A stretch of 64,000 nt of DNA, taken from Miltoncostaea sp036826475. Lineage in GTDB: Bacteria; Actinomycetota; Thermoleophilia; Miltoncostaeales; Miltoncostaeaceae. How positions within the stretch are numbered: position 1 is the stretch's first letter; every line of letters begins with the position of its first letter. The notes beneath the pieces were generated by a model. The model was not told the DNA's origin and did no database searches. It worked only from the letters and a program-made list of their open reading frames with translations. The DNA is taken from the NCBI GenBank assembly GCA_036826475.1, contig DAISWG010000007.1:14865-78864 (forward strand). The letters are read 5' to 3'. Positions 52,011 to 60,379 of the stretch are shown here, piece by piece. Both the position numbers and the translations under genes were made by a program.

Positions 52011-52973
52011 TCAGGCGGCCCGCACGACGCACCGGAAGCCCAGGTGCGACGTGGCGCTCTCGACGCTCTCGGACTGGCGCGCCGCCGGCCGGTAGCGCAG
52101 GCAGTAGCTCGGGGCGCACAGGTGGGAGCCGCCCTTGATGACCCGGCGCGGGTACGTCTCCCCCGGCAGCACGCTCGCCGCCTCGTCGGTCACCCGCGGG
52201 TTGCGCGGCACGCAGCACGGCCTGGCCGTCCGGTCGGGGAGCGCGAAGAAGTCGGTCGTCCACTCCCAGACGTTGCCGGTGACGTCGGCCAGCCCGAAGC
52301 CGTTGGGCGGGTAGCTCCCCACGGGCGAGGTCCCGGTGTGGCCGTCCTCGGCGAGGTTCTCGTACGGGAACCGGCCCTGCCACGTGTTGGCCATGTGGCG
52401 TCCGCCCGGCCGGAACTCGTCGCCCCACGCGAACACCGCCGACTCCAGCCCGCCACGGGCCGCGCGCTCCCACTCGGCCTCCGTCGGCAGCGCCTTCCCC
52501 GCCCACGCGGCGTAGGCCTCGGCGTCGCGGTACGACACCTGGGTCACCGGGTGGTCCTCCCGCCCCGCGACGGTGCTGCCCGGGCCCTCCGGCGACCGCC
52601 ACGTGGCCCCCGGCGTCCAGGCCCACCAGTTGCGCACGTCGCGGAGGTCGACCGGCCCCTCGCTCCCCCGGAAGACGAGCGATCCGGGCACGAGGAGGTC
52701 GGGGTCGGCGCCCGGATACTCGGCGGCGTCGGGCGCCACCTCGGCGTCGGTCACGTGGCCGGTGTCCTCGACGAAGGCGGCGAACGCCGCGACGGTCACC
52801 GGCGTCTCGTCCGCCCAGAGGCCGTCGACCGCGACGCGCCGGACGGGCGCCTCCTCCGGGTAGAAGTCCGCCGAGCCCATGAGGAACTCGCCGCCGGGGA
52901 TCCAGCGCATCCCGGGCGCCGGGGGCGTCCTCGCGCGTCCGGCGGTCGACGCGTCGGGCTGATGCTCGGGCAT
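52011..52973 (-). CDS. Formylglycine-generating enzyme (SUMF1 family)
   Basis: 320 residues with the FGE-sulfatase fold: GGEFLMGS start, LPTEAEWERAARGG, NVWEWTTDF and, near the C-terminus, GGSHLCAPSYCLRY, in which both active-site copper-binding cysteines are present. It should convert a Cys in a sulfatase CxPxR motif into formylglycine. No sulfatase gene is in the window. The intergenic region upstream contains the shared TTCACCCGGGTGA element. Confidence 0.9.
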   Translation of the reverse strand: MPEHQPDASTAGRARTPPAPGMRWIPGGEFLMGSADFYPEEAPVRRVAVDGLWADETPVTVAAFAAFVEDTGHVTDAEVAPDAAEYPGADPDLLVPGSLVFRGSEGPVDLRDVRNWWAWTPGATWRSPEGPGSTVAGREDHPVTQVSYRDAEAYAAWAGKALPTEAEWERAARGGLESAVFAWGDEFRPGGRHMANTWQGRFPYENLAEDGHTGTSPVGSYPPNGFGLADVTGNVWEWTTDFFALPDRTARPCCVPRNPRVTDEAASVLPGETYPRRVIKGGSHLCAPSYCLRYRPAARQSESVESATSHLGFRCVVRAA

Positions 52974-53038
52974 CGGTTCCTCCTGTGGGGTGACGGTCTA
53001 TCGGGGGAGGTTGCCCGCCCCGGCGGGGGCACCGCACT

Positions 53039-53050
53039 TCACCCGGGTGA
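53039..53050. promoter_or_regulatory. Palindromic operator candidate, copy 1 (TCACCCGGGTGA)
   Basis: Perfect 12-bp palindrome preceded by T, between the divergent formylglycine-generating-enzyme and PAS-LuxR genes. It is 66 bp from the start of the former. On that side a possible -10 (GATAGA) begins 36 nt after the palindrome. Confidence 0.7.
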
Positions 53051-53161
53051 CCCTGCGTGCCGGAACCGTCGCGGTGTTGACCGCCGGCGGATCCGGGGCG
53101 AGCGTCGGGGTCCCGACCGAGGAGCGCCGGGATCGACGACTGGGAAGCCTTCTTCCGGACC

Positions 53162-53716
53162 GTGTTCGACCGGTCCGGCAATCCGATGAGCCTCATCGAC
53201 GAGCGGCTGACGCGCGTCGACGTGAACCCCGCGACCTGCGCGATGTACGGCGTGGCGCGCGAGCAGCTGGTGGGGAGGCGGATCGACGGCATGCTCCTCG
53301 GGGGCCGGATGCCGGTGAGCGCCCCCACCTGGGACGAGGTGATGCGGCACGGCGCCGGGACCGGCGAGGCGACCGTCGTCCGGCCCGACGGCGGGCACCT
53401 CGAGGTGGAGTTCGCCGCCCAGCCGGGGGTCATCGGCGGGCGCCGGCTGGTGCTGCTCGTCGTCACCGCGACCGAGGAGGAGGACCCCCTGGCGGCGGGC
53501 GGGCAGGGCGACGCGCCGCTGACCTCGCGCGAGCACGAGGTCGTGCGGCGGCTCGCGCTGGGGCTCACGAGCCGGGAGATCGCCGACGAGATGGTGCTGT
53601 CGCACGAGACCGTGCGGACCCATGTGCGCAACGCCATGGGGAAGGTGGATGCGCGCACCCGGGCCCAGCTCGTGGCCATCGCCCTGGTGGGGAGGATGCT
53701 CTCGCCCACCGCGTGA
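53162..53716 (+). CDS. PAS-LuxR transcriptional regulator
   Basis: 184 residues: PAS sensor (residues 1-90: GNPMSLIDERLTRVDVNPATCAMYG, GGHLEVEFAAQPG) and LuxR HTH (SREHEVVRRLALGLTSREIADEMVLSHETVRTHVRNAMGKV is its span, residues about 118-160). GTG at 53162 is the only standard start, but it cuts into the PAS helix; the preceding in-frame codons read IDDWEAFFRT and a GAGGAG site sits seven bases before an ATC at 53132, so an AUC start is possible. Its own upstream region holds the shared palindrome, so autoregulation is plausible. Confidence 0.82.
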   Translation: MFDRSGNPMSLIDERLTRVDVNPATCAMYGVAREQLVGRRIDGMLLGGRMPVSAPTWDEVMRHGAGTGEATVVRPDGGHLEVEFAAQPGVIGGRRLVLLVVTATEEEDPLAAGGQGDAPLTSREHEVVRRLALGLTSREIADEMVLSHETVRTHVRNAMGKVDARTRAQLVAIALVGRMLSPTA

Positions 53717-53838
53717 GGCGTCCGCCCCGCGTGCGGGGAAGTTCACGCGGATGCGGTATCGACCGCCGGAGCGGGGGCGCGCATCATCCTCCGGGTGCCC
53801 GATGCGACCACCACCCCGGCCGCGTCGGCGCGCACCAC

Positions 53839-54978
53839 GTGAGCGATCTGCTGGCGGCGCTGCTCGACAGCGTCGACGACGCCGTCTTCGTGCTGGACGG
53901 CGGCGGCCGGGTCCGGTCGGCGAACCCGGCGGGCGGGCGCCTCGTGGGCCGCGAGTGCCGCGACCTGCTCGGCGTCGATTTCCACGACGCCCTGCACGGT
54001 TGCGGGCTCGACGGCGACGGCGGCCCGCGCGGGGAGTGCCCCCTCGCGCGGAGCCGCCGGCTCGGCGAGCCGCTGCGGAGCGACCCCGACCTGCTGCTGC
54101 GCGGCGCCGGCCCCCCGGTGCCGGTCGCGCTGGCCGGGACGCCGCTCGGCCACGGGGGCGGTGACGGCTGGCTGGTGGTCGCCTCGGACCGATCGGCGGC
54201 GGCGGCCCTGGAGGAGCGCGTGCGCCGCGACGACGAGGCGCGCTCCGCGGCGAGCCGCATCCGCGCCGCCCTGAGCGAGGACCGGTTCGTGCTGCACGCC
54301 CAGCCGGTGATGGACCTGACGACGGCCGGCGTCGTGCAGCACGAGCTGCTGCTGCGGATGGCGACGCCCGACGGCGGTCTGGCCCTGCCCGGCGACTTCA
54401 TGCCGGTCGCCGAGGAGCACGGCCTGGTGCGCGCGATCGACGGCTGGGTGATCCGCCGGGCGGCGGCGCTCGCCGGGACCGGACGACGGGTGCAGCTCAA
54501 CCTCTCGGCGACGTCCCTCGCCGACGCCGGCCTCGCGACGGCCGTGGAGGACGCGCTGATGGTGTCGGGCGCCGACCCGGCCGACGTGGTGATCGAGGTC
54601 ACCGAGACGGCGGTGATCCGCAACGAGGCGGCGGCGTCCGCCTTCCTCGCCCATGTGCGGGACCTCGGCTGCCGCGTCGCGCTCGACGACTTCGGCACCG
54701 GCTACGGCGGCTTCCACCACCTGAAGACGCTCCCGGTGGACATCCTGAAGATCGACGTGGAGTTCGTCCGCGACCTTCCGGCCAGCCGCGCGAGCCGCCA
54801 CGTGGTGGAGGCGGTGGTGAGCCTGGCCCGGGCCTTCGGGCACCGGACGATCGCCGAGGGCGTCGAGAACCGCGAGGCGCTCGTGATGCTCGCCGAGGTC
54901 GGCGTCGACTTCGCCCAGGGCCACTTCATCGGCCGCCCCGGCCCCCTCCACGACGCGTTGGGGACGCCCCGGGACTGA
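53839..54978 (+). CDS. PAS-EAL domain c-di-GMP phosphodiesterase
   Basis: 379 residues: PAS at about 1-110, EAL domain at about 150-370. The EAL motif reads ELLLR (catalytic Glu kept), with NLSA, VIEVTETAV, LDDFGTGYGGF and ILKIDVEFV blocks, so the metal-binding and catalytic residues needed to cleave c-di-GMP appear present. No GGDEF domain. GTG start at 53839, 122 bp after the PAS-LuxR gene; the two may form a sensor pair. TTCACGCGGATG just upstream (53742) resembles half of the shared palindrome. Confidence 0.86.
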   Translation: MSDLLAALLDSVDDAVFVLDGGGRVRSANPAGGRLVGRECRDLLGVDFHDALHGCGLDGDGGPRGECPLARSRRLGEPLRSDPDLLLRGAGPPVPVALAGTPLGHGGGDGWLVVASDRSAAAALEERVRRDDEARSAASRIRAALSEDRFVLHAQPVMDLTTAGVVQHELLLRMATPDGGLALPGDFMPVAEEHGLVRAIDGWVIRRAAALAGTGRRVQLNLSATSLADAGLATAVEDALMVSGADPADVVIEVTETAVIRNEAAASAFLAHVRDLGCRVALDDFGTGYGGFHHLKTLPVDILKIDVEFVRDLPASRASRHVVEAVVSLARAFGHRTIAEGVENREALVMLAEVGVDFAQGHFIGRPGPLHDALGTPRD

Positions 54979-54982
54979 GGGG

Positions 54983-55002
54983 CGGCGGCCCCCCGGCCGC
55001 CG
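54983..55002 (+). terminator. GC hairpin after the EAL gene
   Basis: CGGCGGCC-CCCC-GGCCGCCG, eight perfect pairs with a 4-nt loop, begins 4 bp after the stop codon. There is no U-tract. Confidence 0.55.
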
Positions 55003-55052
55003 AGGTGGCTCGTGGCCCGGCGCCGCCGGGCCGCGACGGGCAGGATGGGGCC

Positions 55053-55547
55053 ATGGACATGGACGAGCGCCCGAACATCGAGGACCCGGGCTGGGGCGAG
55101 CTCCGCGATCACGACGGCTTCCGCGCCCGCCGCGACCGGATCGGCCACCGGCTGGGGACGGAGCGCCTCGGGGTGAGCCTGTGGGAGATCCCGCCCGGCG
55201 AGGCGGCGTACCCGTACCACTGGCACCTCGCCGAGGAGGAGCTCCTGGTGGTCCTGGCCGGCGCGCCGGCCCTGCGGACCCCCGACGGGTGGCGGGACCT
55301 GCGGCGCGGCGACGTGGTGACGTTCCCGCGCGGCGCGGGCGGGGCGCACCAGCTGGTGAACCGCACCGGCGAGACCGTCCGGTTCCTGGCGGTGAGCACC
55401 AACGGGGAGCCCGACATCGTGCTGTACCCCGACTCCGGGAAGCTCGGCGCCGCCGAGCGGCTGCCCCACGGCGGAGGCCTCTCGGAGTACTTCCGCCTGG
55501 CCGACGGGCTGGACTACTGGGAGGGCGAGACCGCGCCCGAGCCCTGA
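55053..55547 (+). CDS. Cupin-domain protein (sugar-isomerase-like cupin)
   Basis: 164 residues with one cupin: YPYHWHLAEEELLVVLAG gives the His-His-Glu ligands and the second motif HQLVNRTGE has the third His. The C-terminal GLDYWEGE tail is typical of the XRE-less cupin family found beside phosphomannose-isomerase-like genes. The ATG at 55053 was chosen (the next, at 55059, is possible). Function unknown. Confidence 0.8.
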   Translation: MDMDERPNIEDPGWGELRDHDGFRARRDRIGHRLGTERLGVSLWEIPPGEAAYPYHWHLAEEELLVVLAGAPALRTPDGWRDLRRGDVVTFPRGAGGAHQLVNRTGETVRFLAVSTNGEPDIVLYPDSGKLGAAERLPHGGGLSEYFRLADGLDYWEGETAPEP

Positions 55548-55560
55548 CGGGCACGGCGCG

Positions 55561-56064
55561 TCAGGCCTCCGGGCGCCAGGCCTCCGTGAGCGGACCGCCC
55601 GCGCCGTGGACCGGGTCGGTGCCGGGGAGGGGGACGGCGGCGATGTTGGCCAGCACCTCGTCGCGCTCGGCGGGGTCGCCGCGGCGCAGGTCGCACCACA
55701 TGCCGCCCGGGTAGGCGCCCACCACCACCAGGTCGGCGCTCTGGCCCGCGTTGAAGTGGCCGGTCCCCGCGGGGAGCACCAGCACGTCGCCCCGTCCCAC
55801 CTCGAACGTGCGGCCGGCCGGGCCGCCCAGGGTCACGGACGCCGCGCCGGCGACGATGCCGAGCACCTCGTGCGCCGTCGAGTGGAAGTGGTGGAACGCG
55901 TAGATCCCGTCCACCCAGGCCCCCAGCCAGCCGTTCGCGGCGAGGAGGTCGATGCAGGCGCGCGGCGTCCCGGTGCCGGGGACGCCGTGGTACACGAGCA
56001 CCGGCAGCGGCGAGTTCGGAATCGCTCCGGCGCCGGGGAAGCGGTGCTCCTCGGGCACGGTCAC
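55561..56064 (-). CDS. YjlB-type cupin protein
   Basis: 167 residues: starts with EEHRFPGAGAIPNSPLPVLVYHG and contains YAFHHFHSTAHEVLGIV (metal ligands) and LPAGTGHFN. This is the YjlB family, of unknown function, in which the N-terminal PNSxLPVLxY motif is diagnostic. The GTG at 56064 overlaps the nhaA stop by 4 bp, so it is co-translated with the antiporter and the MarR regulator. Confidence 0.8.
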   Translation of the reverse strand: MTVPEEHRFPGAGAIPNSPLPVLVYHGVPGTGTPRACIDLLAANGWLGAWVDGIYAFHHFHSTAHEVLGIVAGAASVTLGGPAGRTFEVGRGDVLVLPAGTGHFNAGQSADLVVVGAYPGGMWCDLRRGDPAERDEVLANIAAVPLPGTDPVHGAGGPLTEAWRPEA

Positions 56065-57386
56065 CGGCGCACCAGCCGCAGCCACGCCGTCCCGGCGATC
56101 GCCGCGGCCACCGATCCCACCAGCACGCCGAGCTTCGCCGCGTCCACCAGGGCCGGATCGCCGTAGGCGAGCTCGGTGATGAACAGGGACACCGTGAAGC
56201 CGATCCCCGCGAGGAGCCCCACCCCGGCGACGTGCGCCCAGCGGACCCCGGCCGGCAGGCGGCTCAGGCCCAGGCGGACCGCCAGGAACGTGCCGCCCGT
56301 GAGGCCGACGCACTTGCCCACGATCAGGGCGACCGCCGCCGCCGTGGCCACCGGGGTCTCGCCGGCCGCCTCGAACGCGGCGCGGTCCAGCACGATCCCC
56401 GCGTTGGCCAGGGCGAAGATCGGCAGCACCACGAAGCTCGACCACGGGTGCAGCGCGTGCTCCATGCGGGTCAGCGGCGACACCGCCTCCCTCGACAGCC
56501 AGGAGAGCCGCCGCCACTGGTGCGCGTCGCCGTCGGGCACCGCCGGGTGGTCGTCGGTGCGCTCCGCCGTCAGCACCGCCTCGCGGCTCACGGCCGCCGG
56601 CGACTGGAACGGGCGCGTCGGCGTGATCATCGCGATCGCGACGCCCGCGATGGTGGCGTGGACGCCCGACTCGAAGACCGCGAACCACACGGCCGCGCCG
56701 AGCACCAGGTACACGCCGATGTGCCGCACCCCCAACTCGCGGACGCCCCACATCGCGAGGAGCCCCACCGCCGCCGCCGCGAGCCACGCCAGGGAGAGCC
56801 CGTCGGTGTAGACGAACGCGATCACCACGATCGCGACGATGTCGTCGACCACGGCGACGCCCAGCAGGAACGCCATGAGCGGCGACGGGACCCGCCGGCC
56901 CAGCGCCGCCAGGGCCGCCAGCGCGAACGCCACGTCGGTGGCGATCGGGATCCCCCACCCCTCGGCCAGGCCGTCCCCCGCCGTCATCGCCGTGAAGATC
57001 AGCGCGGGGACGATCACGCCGCCGAACGCCGCGAACATCGGCAGCAGCGCCGCCTGGCGGGTCGACAGCTCGCCGAGCACCAGCTCCCGCTTCACCTCCA
57101 GGCCGATGACGAGGAAGAAGATCGTCATGAGGCCGTCGTTCACCACGTGGAGCAGGTTCTCGGTGATCGAGTGGTCGCCGATCGTGATGGTCACGTCGGT
57201 GGACCAGAAGCTCTCGTACGACCCCGTCGCGACGTTCGCCCAGATCAGGGCGATCACGGACGCCGCCAGGAGCACCACGCCCCCGGCGATCTCCAGTTGC
57301 GTGAACTGCCGGATCGGCCCCAGCACCCGGCGCGGGACCGGACGCCCGGAGCGCGACCACGGCATCCGCACCCCCGTCTCGCTCAC
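56061..57386 (-). CDS. nhaA: Sodium/proton antiporter NhaA
   Basis: 441 residues and about twelve helices. LEVKRELVLGELS, the two ion-binding aspartates in VAVVDDIVAI, and GIGFTVSLFI are the family hallmarks. It exports sodium in exchange for protons at alkaline pH. GTG at 57386 overlaps the MarR stop by 4 bp, so it is regulated with it. A second cytoplasmic loop (SREAVLTAERTDDHPAVPDGDAH is its rough position, residues 265-287) is longer than in E. coli NhaA. Confidence 0.93.
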   Translation of the reverse strand: MSETGVRMPWSRSGRPVPRRVLGPIRQFTQLEIAGGVVLLAASVIALIWANVATGSYESFWSTDVTITIGDHSITENLLHVVNDGLMTIFFLVIGLEVKRELVLGELSTRQAALLPMFAAFGGVIVPALIFTAMTAGDGLAEGWGIPIATDVAFALAALAALGRRVPSPLMAFLLGVAVVDDIVAIVVIAFVYTDGLSLAWLAAAAVGLLAMWGVRELGVRHIGVYLVLGAAVWFAVFESGVHATIAGVAIAMITPTRPFQSPAAVSREAVLTAERTDDHPAVPDGDAHQWRRLSWLSREAVSPLTRMEHALHPWSSFVVLPIFALANAGIVLDRAAFEAAGETPVATAAAVALIVGKCVGLTGGTFLAVRLGLSRLPAGVRWAHVAGVGLLAGIGFTVSLFITELAYGDPALVDAAKLGVLVGSVAAAIAGTAWLRLVRR

Positions 57387-57886
57387 GGGCGCTTCCTCGC
57401 CGGGCCCGGGCGCCGCGCGGCGGGCGAGGGCGGCCGCGGGGGCGGCACCCCGGACACGGCGTCCGCCACCCGCGACAGGGAGCGGTCGAGCGCGTCGAGC
57501 TCCGGCCCCGGCAGGTCGCCGATCAGCGCCTCGAGCCGGCCGGCCACCAGCGCCTCGGCCGAGGCGAGCACCGCGCGGCCGTCCGGCGTCAGCGCGAGCG
57601 CCTGGCGGCGCCGGTCCTGGGGATCCCGCTCGCCGCGCGCGACCAGGCCCACCCGCTCCAGCGCCCCCACCACCTGCGACACCGCCGCCTGCGTGATCCC
57701 GGCGGCCCGGGCGATGTCGGCGCCCATGCCGCGCCCGCCGTCGATGGCCCGCAGGGTCTGCAGCTGCACCACCGTCAGGGGCGGGTCGTGCGCCGCGAGC
57801 GTGCGCTCCATCCAGCGGGCCAGCGCCGGGCCGAGCCGGCTCAGCGCCGCACCGACGCGGGTTGCGGACGACCGCCTGGGGGGCAT
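57383..57886 (-). CDS. MarR-family regulator
   Basis: 167 residues with a winged helix (LTVVQLQTLRAIDGG, ADIARAAGITQAAVSQVVGALERVGLVARGERDPQDRRRQ). It heads the minus-strand marR-nhaA-cupin set and diverges from an ion transporter, with only 25 bp between the start codons. It should bind the palindrome in that gap. Confidence 0.88.
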   Translation of the reverse strand: MPPRRSSATRVGAALSRLGPALARWMERTLAAHDPPLTVVQLQTLRAIDGGRGMGADIARAAGITQAAVSQVVGALERVGLVARGERDPQDRRRQALALTPDGRAVLASAEALVAGRLEALIGDLPGPELDALDRSLSRVADAVSGVPPPRPPSPAARRPGPARKRP

Positions 57887-57893
57887 AATGATT

Positions 57894-57905
57894 TAGAGTA
57901 CTTTA
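57894..57905. promoter_or_regulatory. Candidate MarR operator between divergent starts
   Basis: TAgAGTACTtTA is nearly palindromic (10 of 12 positions) and fills the centre of the 25-bp gap between marR and the ion-transporter gene. The gap is the most AT-rich stretch of this region. Promoters for the two genes must overlap, or transcripts be leaderless. Confidence 0.6.
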
Positions 57906-57911
57906 CTGTTC

Positions 57912-59132
57912 ATGACGCTTACCCACTTGACGATACCCCTCGCGGCCGCGGCCGTGGCGGCGGTGGCGCTGCGCCCCCGGGCGTGGCGCCCCGCGATCGC
58001 CGCCTGCGCGCTCGCGCTGGCGGCCCTCGCGCTCGCCCCCGACGCGGCGGTGGTCCGCGAGGCGGCCGCCGCCGTCGCCCCGCTGGCGGTGTTCCTGGCG
58101 GCCGCGATCTGGCTGAGCGACCTGGCGGCCGCCAGCGGTCTCGCCCGGCGGCTGGCCGGCGCCCTCGCCCGGCTGGCGGGCGGGTCGCCGCGTGCGCTGT
58201 TCGCCCTGGTGTGCCTGTGCTGCGCCGCGCTGACCGTCGCCGTCTCGCTGGACGGCGCGGTGGTGCTGATGGCGCCGGTGATCCTGGCCCTCGCCCCGTT
58301 GGGCGACCGGCTGGCGCGGCCCCTCCTGGCCGCCACGATCGTCGTCGCCAACGCCTTCTCGGTCGCCGTCCCGCAGGGCAACCCGGTCAACCTGATCGTG
58401 ATGGAGCGGCTGGGGCTCGGGCCGGCGGCCTTCGCCGCGGCCCTCATCGGCCCGGCGGCCCTCGCGACCCTGGTGGCCGCCGGCGTGGTGGCGGCGGCCG
58501 AGCGGCGGGCGCTGGCCGGCCGCCTCGCACCCGCGGGCGCACCGGCGGCCGGACCGTGGAGCGCGGGCGAGCGCCTCGCGGCGGCGGCGCTGGCCGCGGC
58601 GGCCGTGCTGGGCATGGCGTCGCCATGGGCCGGCCTGCCGCCGTGGGCGCCGCTCACGGCCGTCGCGCTGGCCACCGCGCTCGCGGCCGGCCCGCTGGGC
58701 GTGGCCCGTCCCCGGATCGCCCTCCCGGCGCGCGTCTGCGTGCAGGTCGCCGCCCTGTCGGTGGCCGTGGGCGCGGCCGCGGCGGCGGTCGGCACGCCGC
58801 CGTTCACCGCGGGCTCCGCCGCCTCGGCGGTCGCCCTGGCGCTGGGCGTCGCGGTCGCGGCATGCATCGTCAACAACCTGCCGGCGGGCATCGTCGCCGC
58901 GGGGCTGCTGTCGGCCCACCCGCTGACCGCCGCCGCGAGCCTGACCGGCCTGGCCGTGGGCTCCGTGGCCACCCGCCACGGGTCGGTGGCCACGCTGCTG
59001 GCGATCGAGCGCACCGGAGCGGGGGCGCGCATGGGCGGCCGGCGGCACCTGCTGGTGCTCGGCCCCGCCGCGGTGCTCGGCACCGTCGCCGCCGCCGCGG
59101 CGCTGGTGCTCTGCGGCATACCTGGGGGATAG
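57912..59132 (+). CDS. Ion transporter of the ArsB/NhaD/SLC13 superfamily
   Basis: 406 residues, ten to twelve helices. SLDGAVVLMAPVILAL and PQGNPVNLIVMERLGL resemble the paired D-x-x-x-x-L-x-P/N-P-x-N-L motifs of ArsB/NhaD transporters, and CIVNNLPAGIVAAGLLS is the second half-repeat (N-N-L-P). It probably exports an anion or exchanges sodium and protons. It is controlled with nhaA by the MarR regulator, which favours a sodium or pH role, but arsenite or citrate transport remains possible. Confidence 0.78.
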   Translation: MTLTHLTIPLAAAAVAAVALRPRAWRPAIAACALALAALALAPDAAVVREAAAAVAPLAVFLAAAIWLSDLAAASGLARRLAGALARLAGGSPRALFALVCLCCAALTVAVSLDGAVVLMAPVILALAPLGDRLARPLLAATIVVANAFSVAVPQGNPVNLIVMERLGLGPAAFAAALIGPAALATLVAAGVVAAAERRALAGRLAPAGAPAAGPWSAGERLAAAALAAAAVLGMASPWAGLPPWAPLTAVALATALAAGPLGVARPRIALPARVCVQVAALSVAVGAAAAAVGTPPFTAGSAASAVALALGVAVAACIVNNLPAGIVAAGLLSAHPLTAAASLTGLAVGSVATRHGSVATLLAIERTGAGARMGGRRHLLVLGPAAVLGTVAAAAALVLCGIPGG

Positions 59133-59148
59133 TCCCACGGGTCCGCGT

Positions 59149-59160
59149 TCACCCGGGTGA
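59149..59160. promoter_or_regulatory. Palindromic operator candidate, copy 2
   Basis: TCACCCGGGTGA, preceded by GT, lies 17 bp after the ion-transporter stop and 72 bp before the start of the flippase-like gene. GGATGG, 45 nt after the palindrome, may be its -10 region. Confidence 0.7.
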
Positions 59161-59231
59161 CCCCCGCCCCCCGCCCGGGCGGCGGCCGCCCGGCCATGTG
59201 GACTCGGATGGCCCGAACCGCCAGGAGCCGG

Positions 59232-60371
59232 ATGTCGCGTCACGAGGACGAGGAGCAGCAGGTCACCGAGACCGGCGCGCCGCGAACGCGGCCGTCCGAG
59301 ATCATCGTGCGCGGCGTCCTGACGCTGCTGCTGATCGGTCTCATCGCCTGGATCCTGCTGGGCAACGTGAGCGACCTGGAGGCCGTGGGCGAGGCGCTCC
59401 AGGGCGTCTCGGCGGAGGCCGGGGTGCTCCTGATCTTCATGGTGCTCGCGGTGCAGTGCCTCGTCGCGACGCAGTGGGCGCTCACGGTGCCCGGGCTCGG
59501 GATCACGCGCGGGCTCGTGGCGGTGGAGGGGTCCACCGCGGTCTCGAACACCGTGCCGGGACCGTCGGGCACCGCGACCCGCCTGGGGATGCTGCGCTCG
59601 TGGGGCTTCTACACGGAGGAGTTCGCCCGCAGCTGGCTGTTCACCAGCTCGCTCACCAACTTCATGGTGGTCGCCGGCCCCATCGCGGGCGTCCTGATCG
59701 CCGTCGCGATCGGCGACGCCTCGTGGCAGCTCATGGTGCTCGGCCTGGTCGCCGCCGCCCTCTCGGTCGCGGCGATCGTGATCGTGTGGATGATGGTGCG
59801 CCGGGAGGCGTTCGCCTACAAGGTGGGCGCGCTGTCCGGCCGACTGGTGCGGTGGGCCCAGGGCGTGACCCACCGGCGCCCCAGCGAGCACGACTTCGCC
59901 GAGGCGGCGGTGAGCTTCCGCACGGGGCTCATCGAGCTGTGGTCCCACAACGGCGGGCGCATCGTCACCGCCGTCGTCGCCGTGTACATCGGCAACGGCC
60001 TGATCCTGGCCGTGTCGATGCGTGCCGTCGGCCTGGGCATCGACGAGCTGCCGATCGGCTCGATCGCGGTCGTCTACACGGTCGTGCGCCTGCTGACGAT
60101 CGTGAACTTCACGCCCGGCGGCGTCGGCGTGGTGGAGGCGCTATACACGGCGGCCTTCCTCGCCGTCACCGGGGGCGACTACCAGTCGCAGATCGTGGCC
60201 GGGATCATCCTGTTCCGCGGCCTCACCTACGCGGGTCCGATCATCATGGGGGTCATCGCCCTGCTGGTCTGGCGCTTCCGGCGCCGGTGGCGCGTCCCGG
60301 CCAAGCCGGAGCCCGCGTCGACGGCGGCCGTCGGCGCGACGCTGGCCGGCAGGGAGCCCCCCGAGCACTAG
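59232..60371 (+). CDS. Lysylphosphatidylglycerol-synthase-TM-like membrane protein
   Basis: 379 residues, second UPF0104-like protein of the window. The ATG at 59232 was preferred to upstream in-frame ATGs because AGGAG lies just before it. Markers: TVPGPSGTATRLGML, TNFMVVAGPIAGV and FTPGGVGVVEALYTA (the P-G-G-x-G-x-x-E motif). About eight helices. Possible lipid flippase. It is followed by a Usp gene after 8 bp containing GGAGGAGGA. Confidence 0.82.
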   Translation: MSRHEDEEQQVTETGAPRTRPSEIIVRGVLTLLLIGLIAWILLGNVSDLEAVGEALQGVSAEAGVLLIFMVLAVQCLVATQWALTVPGLGITRGLVAVEGSTAVSNTVPGPSGTATRLGMLRSWGFYTEEFARSWLFTSSLTNFMVVAGPIAGVLIAVAIGDASWQLMVLGLVAAALSVAAIVIVWMMVRREAFAYKVGALSGRLVRWAQGVTHRRPSEHDFAEAAVSFRTGLIELWSHNGGRIVTAVVAVYIGNGLILAVSMRAVGLGIDELPIGSIAVVYTVVRLLTIVNFTPGGVGVVEALYTAAFLAVTGGDYQSQIVAGIILFRGLTYAGPIIMGVIALLVWRFRRRWRVPAKPEPASTAAVGATLAGREPPEH

Positions 60372-60379
60372 GAGGAGGA

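Noticed and set aside
53742..53754. TTCACGCGGATGC before the PAS-EAL gene as a fourth copy of the palindrome
   Set aside because: Three mismatches remove the symmetry; it is too weak to count as a site without experimental data.
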